Shown here: one piece after another, positions 57,976 through 64,000 of the stretch
Layout: every line of letters starts with the position of its first letter
Numbering within the stretch: position 1 is the stretch's first letter
Assembly (NCBI RefSeq): GCF_003255815.1
Contig: NC_037680.1
Span: forward strand, 14,790,653-14,854,652
Length of the DNA stretch: 64,000 bases
From: Theropithecus gelada
Taxonomy: Eukaryota > Chordata > Mammalia > Primates > Cercopithecidae
Direction of reading: 5' to 3'
The notes under the pieces: model-generated
The model's input: the letters and a program-made list of their open reading frames with translations, nothing else
Databases searched by the model: none
Told to the model about the DNA's origin: nothing
Position numbers and translations under genes: made by a program

Positions 57976-59159
57976 ATTGACCCATCTTAGCATTCTAAGC
58001 CCCAACCTACCCTTCTCCTAAAGCCAGTTGATCTTTATTGAAAATGTTATTAAAAGAGAGAAAACAGTAGGAACCAGATGCATGCACATGGTGTGTTAAC
58101 TGTTATCTGCTGCACTCTCAGTGGCTGAGATTAAGCTCTCCACAAGGTTGCACTAGCTGGTGTGTGTGCCTGTTTCTCTACATGGTTCCCCATTAGATTA
58201 GTGTTGACAGTGCTCTATGCAGGTGGTATAATAATTCAAGGTGTCACAATTAAAAACATACCATTCCATCAGCCATGTAGCATCTCCCTTATCCTACACC
58301 AAGATGATCCAGAATTAGAGGTTCTCCGTATTTTATGAACACTTAAAGATTACTCTTATCAAGCTTTCATGATTTAGGGTCATCTTTACTATCCATGCAG
58401 AGTTTCTGTGTTAGGTGGGGATGTCTAACCCTACCCCAGGTTGCTCCAAACTGCGGTCTCATTTTAAAATAGCTAAACTGGCCTTCTTTTTTAAAACTGT
58501 AGTTTTATGGTTTCCCATCACTAGTTTGGTGGGGGCTGCCCAAGGTCTGCCGCAGCTTCCAATCTGCTCCTGACTTCAAGGCTCCACATATATGATGGGC
58601 ATAAAAGGCATGGCAGAAATATCCCTTTTAAGTGGCCATTTTCTCATTTTAAAAATGACTTAACAAGACAGAGATAATCTGAAAAAAGCAGGTAGTTCCC
58701 TAAGAGATGAGTTACTCATATATGCAATGTTTGGGGTATCTTTCATATTTATTAATTTTGAGAATATACTGTTAAGATGGCTCATTTGTGTTGCCAAATG
58801 CCCACTGAATTGCTGCCTCTCCACATTGTTTGCATGCAGATATTGATAATGCATCACAGATTGATGACTATGCCCCAATCCAGTCTCAGAGTCTGTTTAC
58901 AGAGCACTTCTGTCATCACTGTGAATTAACCAGACATCATGTGAGATAAAAGCTATTTGCTGATTAGAAACTATAGATATTATATAAAGGCAAAGACATT
59001 TATTTTCTAGGCTGTTTGTAATTACACTGAAGAAACAAAATATATCTGAGTAATTGAAAGGCATTATTCAAATGTGTCCTCTCTGCAGGAGAAGGAGAAT
59101 CAGTCATTGCACTTCTTTCTTTAACCTGATAGTCAAGTATTGTCTGAAGCATTGGGGTT
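57976..59159. other. Unclassified sequence
   Basis: No repeat or gene recognised. 58620-58900 (for example TTGCATGCAGATATTGATAATGCATCACAG) is repeat-free and AT-rich, with ATGCA-type homeodomain-like words. A 72-codon minus frame at 58660-58878 lacks support. Confidence 0.35.
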
Positions 59160-59670
59160 TGCATTATTCAAGGTTGTCTAGAGAAATAAAACCAAACCAA
59201 TCGGTTATCCGGAGAAAAAGAACACACACATGCACACACACATTTATTCTGAGAAATTGGTTTATTGGCTTACACAATTATGGAGGCTGCGAGGTTACAC
59301 AATCTGTTATCAGCAAGCCGGAGACCCTGGGAAGCCGGTGGGGTAGTGAGGTTCACATCGAAAAGGCTGAGAATTCAAAGAGGTGATAATGTGAATAGGG
59401 TCAGGGAAGTTGAAATGAGATATTCCAGCTCAAGCAGCCAGGCAGGATAAAAGAGACAAATCCCTACTTCCTCTGCCTTTTGTTCTGTTTAGGCCCTCAA
59501 CAGATTAGATGATGCCCAACCAAACTGGAGAGGACAATCTAGTTCACTGAGTTTACCAAATTCAAATGCTAGCCTCCTCCAGGAATATGCTCATAGAGGC
59601 AACCAAAAACAATGTTTAATCAGGGCACCAAATGAACCATCCATATTGACACATGCAATTAATTACCTCC
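59160..59670 (+). mobile_element. MLT2-type ERVL LTR
   Basis: TGCATTATTCAAGGTTGTCTAGAG at the start, ATTGGCTTACACAATTATGGAGGCTG, ATTCCAGCTCAAGCAGCCAGGCAGGA, GGCCCTCAACAGATTAGATGATGCCC, and TATTGACACATGCAATTAATTACC at the end. A CA-rich insertion is at 59222-59243. More diverged than the copy at 53587. Confidence 0.72.
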
Positions 59671-59751
59671 CGTAGTTAATTGAAGAGCTCTTGAGGAGCT
59701 CTCGTAACCTTGGGAGATTTGTTGTATCAGGGACCGAGCAGCCTCTAAAGC

Positions 59752-59915
59752 AGTGGCTATCAACGTTGAAATGTATAAGGATTACCTGAAGAACTTATTA
59801 AAAATGCATGCTCCTTGGGCCTTAAACCAAGATTCCCATTAAATATGGATTTGAGCTCAGGAATACAGGTTTTTATAATAAACCTGTTGATTCTGGTATA
59901 GATGATCTGAGGACC
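59752..59915 (+). mobile_element. MER5-type hAT-Charlie relic
   Basis: CAGTGGCTATCAACGTTGAAATG start, GGATTACCTGAAGAACTTATTAAAAATGCATGCTCC, and GTATAGATGATCTGAGGACC near the end. Decayed. Confidence 0.5.
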
Positions 59916-60533
59916 CTACTTCAAAAAAATACTCCGGTGAGTGGTCTTCGAAGTAGGGCATGTATCCTTTTGGAACAATCCTTTATAGTATGGGAAAATT
60001 GTAGAACTTTTATTTTATTTTAACAAATGAAAGTTCTTAAGCTTTGTTGTTGATTGGAACTGGTGCACACACTGAAGCTGTATGGTAATGTTCTGGACAA
60101 ATCCTGCAGAATCCCAAGGAGTTGAGTGGGAGTGGGAGCTGACTTGAGTTTAACTTACTGTGAAGTAGTGAGGTGTGTGTTGCCTGGGTAAATAGATTTA
60201 AGGGCCAATGATCTTGTTTAACTGAACTACCTCTCACAAAATGGGTAAGAATCTTAAATTATTCCCAAGAAGATGTGATAATGCCATGATAATGCCAAAA
60301 GAACATCCACAAAAGAGCGAAAGAAAATGGCCATGCTGGCACTTGTCCTACTCATTCAAAGCTCCTGATAACCTTCATTAAGTGGTAGGAAACAATGACA
60401 GTCTAATCAGATATGATTAGTAAGAAGACTATTTGAAATATGGATTTACCAGCCACTATCATTAATGATTAACCTCTCCCAAAGTGTACATCATGCTTTG
60501 AAAAATTAACAATTATAGAGGCAGAAGACTGTA
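59916..60533. other. Unclassified AT-rich sequence
   Basis: Nothing recognised. Confidence 0.4.
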
Positions 60534-60634
60534 ATGCAGAGTTAGGACTTAGGTGCTACAGCCAGACTACTGGGTTTGAATCCAAGCTCTGGCGCTACCA
60601 GCTCTGTGACCTTGCGTGAGTTACTTATTTGTAC
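60534..60634 (+). mobile_element. MIR SINE, 3'-truncated by the adjacent LTR
   Basis: ATGCAGAGTTAGGACTTAGGTGC, CAGACTACTGGGTTTGAATCCAAGCTCTGGCGC, CTGTGACCTTGCGTGAGTTACTTA. It stops where the MLT1 LTR begins, consistent with the LTR having inserted in it. Confidence 0.75.
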
Positions 60635-61088
60635 TGTCTTCGTCTGTTCCTGCTGCCATTTCACAATTACCATAAGACTGGGTAATCTATAACGACAGAA
60701 ATTTGTTAAGTTACAGTTCTAGAGGCTTGAGAGTCCAGGATCAAGCAGAACCCTCATGACCTAATCACCTCCTAAAGGCCACACCTCTTAATACTATTAC
60801 ATTGGGGATTAAGTTTCAAATGAACTTTGGAGGGACACAAACATGAAAGTCATAAAATTCTTCTCCTGTATCCCTAACATTGATGTCCTTACCAGTTACA
60901 AAATATAATCATTCTATCCCAATAACCCCCCAAAGTCCTAATTCATTCCAGCATCAACTTTAATGTGTAAGTCCAGAGTCTCATCTAAATCAGATATGAA
61001 TGGGACTCAAAGCACAGTTCATTCTAAGGCAAATTGTTACTCCATCTGTGAGCCTTTGAAAGGAAACAAGCTATGTGCTTTCAAAACT

Positions 61089-61172
61089 CAGCAAACCAAC
61101 ATGGCATATGTATACCTATGTAACAAACCTGCACATTGTGCACATGTACTCTAGAACTTAAAGTATATAAAA
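61089..61172 (+). mobile_element. L1 3' terminal fragment (84 bp)
   Basis: AGCAAACCAACATGGCATATGTATACC to CTAGAACTTAAAGTATATAAAAAAAA, the very end of an L1PA-type 3'UTR with tail. Its left edge joins MaLR internal sequence. Confidence 0.85.
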
Positions 61173-61177
61173 AAAAA

Positions 61178-62046
61178 GAACTTAAATTTACAAAAAAAAC
61201 ACAACCCCATCAAAAATGGGCAAAGGAGATGAACAGACAATTCTCAAAAGAAGACATTTATGCAGCCAACAGACATATGAAAAAATGCTCATCATCACTG
61301 GTTATTAGAGAAATGCAAATCAAAACCACAATGAGATACCATCTCATGCCAGTTAGAATGGCAATCATTAAAAAGTCAGGAAACAACAGATGCTGGAGAG
61401 GTTGTGGAGAAATAGGAACACTTTTACACTGTTGGTGGGAGTGTAAATTAGTTCAACCATTGTGGAAGACAGTGTGGCGATTCCTCAAGGATCTTGAACT
61501 GGAAATACCATTTGACCCAGCAATCCCATTACTGGGCATATACACAAAGGATTATAAATCATTCTATGATAAAGACACATGCACACGTATGTTTATTGCG
61601 GCACTGTTCACAATAGCAAAGACTTGGAATCAACCCAAATGTCCATCAATGATAGACTGGATTAAGAAAATGTGGCATGTATACGCCATGGAATATTATG
61701 CAGCCATAAAAAGGATGAGTTTGTGTCCTTTGCAGGGACATGGAAAATGATGCTAGAAACCATCATTCTCAGCAAACTATCACAAGATCAGAAAACCAAA
61801 CACCACATGTTCTCACTCATAAGTGGGAGTTGAACAATGAGAACACATGGACAAAGGGAGGGGAACATCACACTCGGGGGCCTGTTGGGGGATGGGGGGC
61901 TAAGGGAGGGATAACATTAGGAGAAATACCTAATGTAGGTGATGGGTTGATGGGTGCAGCAAACCACTAGGGCACGTGTATACCTATGCAACAAAACTGC
62001 ACATTCTGCACATGTAACCCATAACTTAAAGTATAATTTAAAAAAA
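61178..62046 (+). mobile_element. 5'-truncated L1PA-type LINE-1, ORF2 C-terminal part and 3'UTR
   Basis: It starts at GAACTTAAATTTACAAAAAAAAC, directly after the tail of the fragment at 61089, and runs through the ORF2 C-terminal region (61190-61750) to ACTTAAAGTATAATTTAAAAAAA at about 62046. The cysteine-rich domain is visible (CWRGCGEIGTLLHCWWEC). The frame shifts near 61720 before the normal C-terminus, so no intact ORF2 end is made. Confidence 0.88.
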
Positions 62047-63771
62047 TACAATAGTGAAATAGGCATAAGATAGACCTTTCCATTCCAAAAAGAAGAAAAA
62101 ATACAGGAAGAAAGAAAGGGATAAGTTGTCCCAAGTAACTCCAAAATCCAAATGGGAAAACATTACATCTTAAGGCTCCAGAATAAGCTCCTTTGACTCT
62201 CTATTCCACCTGCCAGAGACACAGGGCTAAAGGTTGGGCCCCCAAAGTCCTGGGAAGCCCTGCCCTTATGACTTTTCTGGGCACAGCCCACACAGCAGCT
62301 CTCACAAGTTGGAGTCTCCTGCTTGCAGCTCTCTCAGATGAAGTTGCACATTGGTAGCTCTACAGCTCTGAAGTCTTTGGAGTGGCTCTGCTTCCATGAC
62401 TTACTGGGCATTGCTCTAGTCGGGGCTCTCTGTGGTTGCCCTGAACCTGTTGTGCTAAAGCTCTTTGGAACATTCTTTGAAATCTAGATGGAAGCAGCCA
62501 TGCCCCCACAACTCATGCAGTCTGCTCCTTGGCGGAGATGGCGCCATATGAACATCACTAAGGTTTACCACTTATGCTTACTGGAGGGCTGGCCACTGTA
62601 GCCTGCACCATACCTGAGCCCACTGGAGTCAACTTGGGATGGCTGAGAAGAGCTGCACCAGAATTTGTGAAGCAGAGACTTGAGGCAGCCCATGCCAATG
62701 AGTACTGAGGTCATATGGATACCTAAATCCCCTCTTTTGACAACATTCTGCTCTCAAAGCCCCGGCACTCTGAGTCTGAGATGGGATTGGCAGTACCTGA
62801 CAAGTTTTGAAATGGCTTTGGAGTCATTCTTTCATTGTCCTGATGAATAGCATCTAGCTTCCTTCTGTCCATATTAATCTTTTCAAACAGTCTCTTGGGC
62901 ACATTGTTGATATTCTGTCCTGAATACACTCTCTCATTTTTTTTTTAATGACTCAGAATTTTCCAACTGTTTAAGTTCTGCTTTCCTTTTGAGTATAAAT
63001 TCAGTCTTTAACTTGTTTCTCTCTTCTTGCATTTTACTGTCAGCAGTCAAGGAAGCCATGCTGCACCCTCAACACCTGACTTAGAGATTTCTTCTGCCAA
63101 ATATCCTAATTCATTGCTCTTCAGCTCTGCCTTCCACAAAACACTAGGACACAAACATAATTCAGGCAAGCTCTTTTCCTCTTTATAGCAAGAATGTCCT
63201 TTCCTCCAATTTCCAATAACATGTCTCTTATTTTCATCTAAGACCACATCAGAATGGTCTTTCCCTGTCCACATTTCTACCCACATTCTGATCACAAAAT
63301 TTAAGTAATTACTAAGAAGATTGAGGCCCTCCCTACATCTCTCCTCTTCTTCTGAGCCCTTTAAAGTCCAGTCTCTACCTATTGCCCAGTTGCAAAGACA
63401 CTTCCATATTTTTAGGTATTTGCTATAGAAGCACCACTTCTTGCTACCAATTTCTGCCTTAGTCCATTCATGCATCTATAACAAAATACCTTAAAGTGGG
63501 TAATTTACAAATAATGGACATTTGTTTCTCACAATCCTGGAGGATGAGTAGTCCAAGATCAAGGTGTTAGCAGATTTGGTGTCTGGTAAAGGCATGCTCT
63601 CTGCTTTTCAGATGGCCTCTTGCCACTTCCTCATAAGGCAGAAGGGATGTAAAAGGGATAAACACTGTGTCCTCATATGGCAGGAGGAGCAGAAGGGTCA
63701 GACAGCTCTCTGAAGCCCATTCAAAAGGGCAGAACTATCATGAGTTAATCACCTCCCCATAGGCCCTACTC

Positions 63772-64000
63772 TTTTTTTTTTTTTTTTTGAGACGGAGTCT
63801 TGCTCTGTCGCCCAGGCTGGAGTGCAGTGGCGCAATCTCTGCTCACTGCATGCTTCTTCTCCCAGGTTCATGCAATTCTCCTGCCTCAGCCTGCCGAGTA
63901 GCTGGGACTACAGGCGCCCGCCACCACGCCGGGTAATTTTTTGTATTTTTAGTAGAGACGGGGTTTCACCGTGTTAACCAGGATGGTCTCGATCTGCTGA
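63772..64000 (-). mobile_element. AluY/S SINE, cut by window edge
   Basis: T18 run followed by GAGACGGAGTCTTGCTCTGTCGCCC, then the middle region and GTGTTAACCAGGATGGTCTCGATCTGC at the edge. The GTTAACCAGGATGGTCTCGATC form is AluY-like. It interrupts the MaLR LTR. Confidence 0.9.

Larger units (their letters stand above)
60635..63771 (-). mobile_element. MaLR (MLT1-type) provirus, minus strand, with L1 insertion and Alu cap
   Basis: A non-autonomous ERVL-MaLR provirus. The right LTR (63455-63771, 5' LTR) starts TGCCTTAGTCCATTCATGC and is cut by an Alu. The left LTR (60635-60856, 3' LTR) has an internal deletion but keeps TGTCTTCGTCTGTTCC, ATGACCTAATCACCTCC and TTGGGGATTAAGTTTC. Internal sequence lies at 60857-61088 and 62050-63454, with MaLR landmarks such as CACAAAACACTAGGACACAAAC, CAATTTCCAATAACATG and GCCCAGTTGCAAAGACACTTCC. 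No gag-like frame is intact; a 142-codon minus frame at 63047-63475 is only leftover internal sequence. It is an old, inert copy. Confidence 0.75.

Noticed and set aside
63047..63475. 142-codon minus-strand open frame as a possible host gene
   Set aside because: It lies in the MaLR internal region and crosses into the LTR, so it is retroelement residue.

Overview
This window reads as primate nuclear DNA, most likely from an Old World monkey such as a macaque, baboon or guenon. The two youngest Alu copies (32995-33302 and 55595-55900) have the first-arm variant GGCTCAAGCCTGTAATCCC. The first also has GAGATCCGGCCACTGCACTCC. I associate these AluY variants with Old World monkeys, not with human AluY. 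No tRNA, rRNA, CRISPR, operon or convincing host protein-coding exon is visible. The window looks like a gene-poor, AT-rich intergenic or intronic tract dominated by retrotransposons.

Layout. 1-1905 is the 5' part of a minus-strand L1 whose ORF1 stays open to the window edge. 1906-34320 is mostly old DNA: HAL1/L1M, L2 and MIR fragments, two MaLR LTRs, two or three hAT relics, Alus at 14.1, 16.4 and 33.0 kb, and a short L1 3' end at 8.4 kb. 34322-50625 is an L1 cluster. It holds a nearly full-length minus-strand L1PA-type element (34322-40343), a 5'-truncated plus-strand L1 (41113-43795), and an older full-length plus-strand L1 of L1PB/L1MA type (44059-50625). That last element is bounded by a perfect 15-bp target-site duplication (TSD) inside a minus-strand L1M, and itself contains an AluS with a 16-bp TSD. 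50985-64000 holds a HAL1 with a 17-G run, two MLT2 LTRs, a young AluY, a long L2, and a minus-strand MaLR provirus (60635-63771) invaded by L1 sequence and capped by an Alu at the window edge.

How the parts relate. The only frame that looks possibly functional is ORF1 of the edge L1. It runs 292 codons in register with human ORF1p numbering, as far as I can judge from memory of key residues. The other L1s are clearly dead: a lost ORF2 start, a deletion in the endonuclease region, frameshifts, or FADD changed to FADN. Two L1 insertions have tails suggesting short 3' transductions. The one unexplained non-repeat patch is a CpG-rich block at 19680-19870. Repeat family names were assigned from recall of consensus sequences, without a database search, so subfamily names are approximate.
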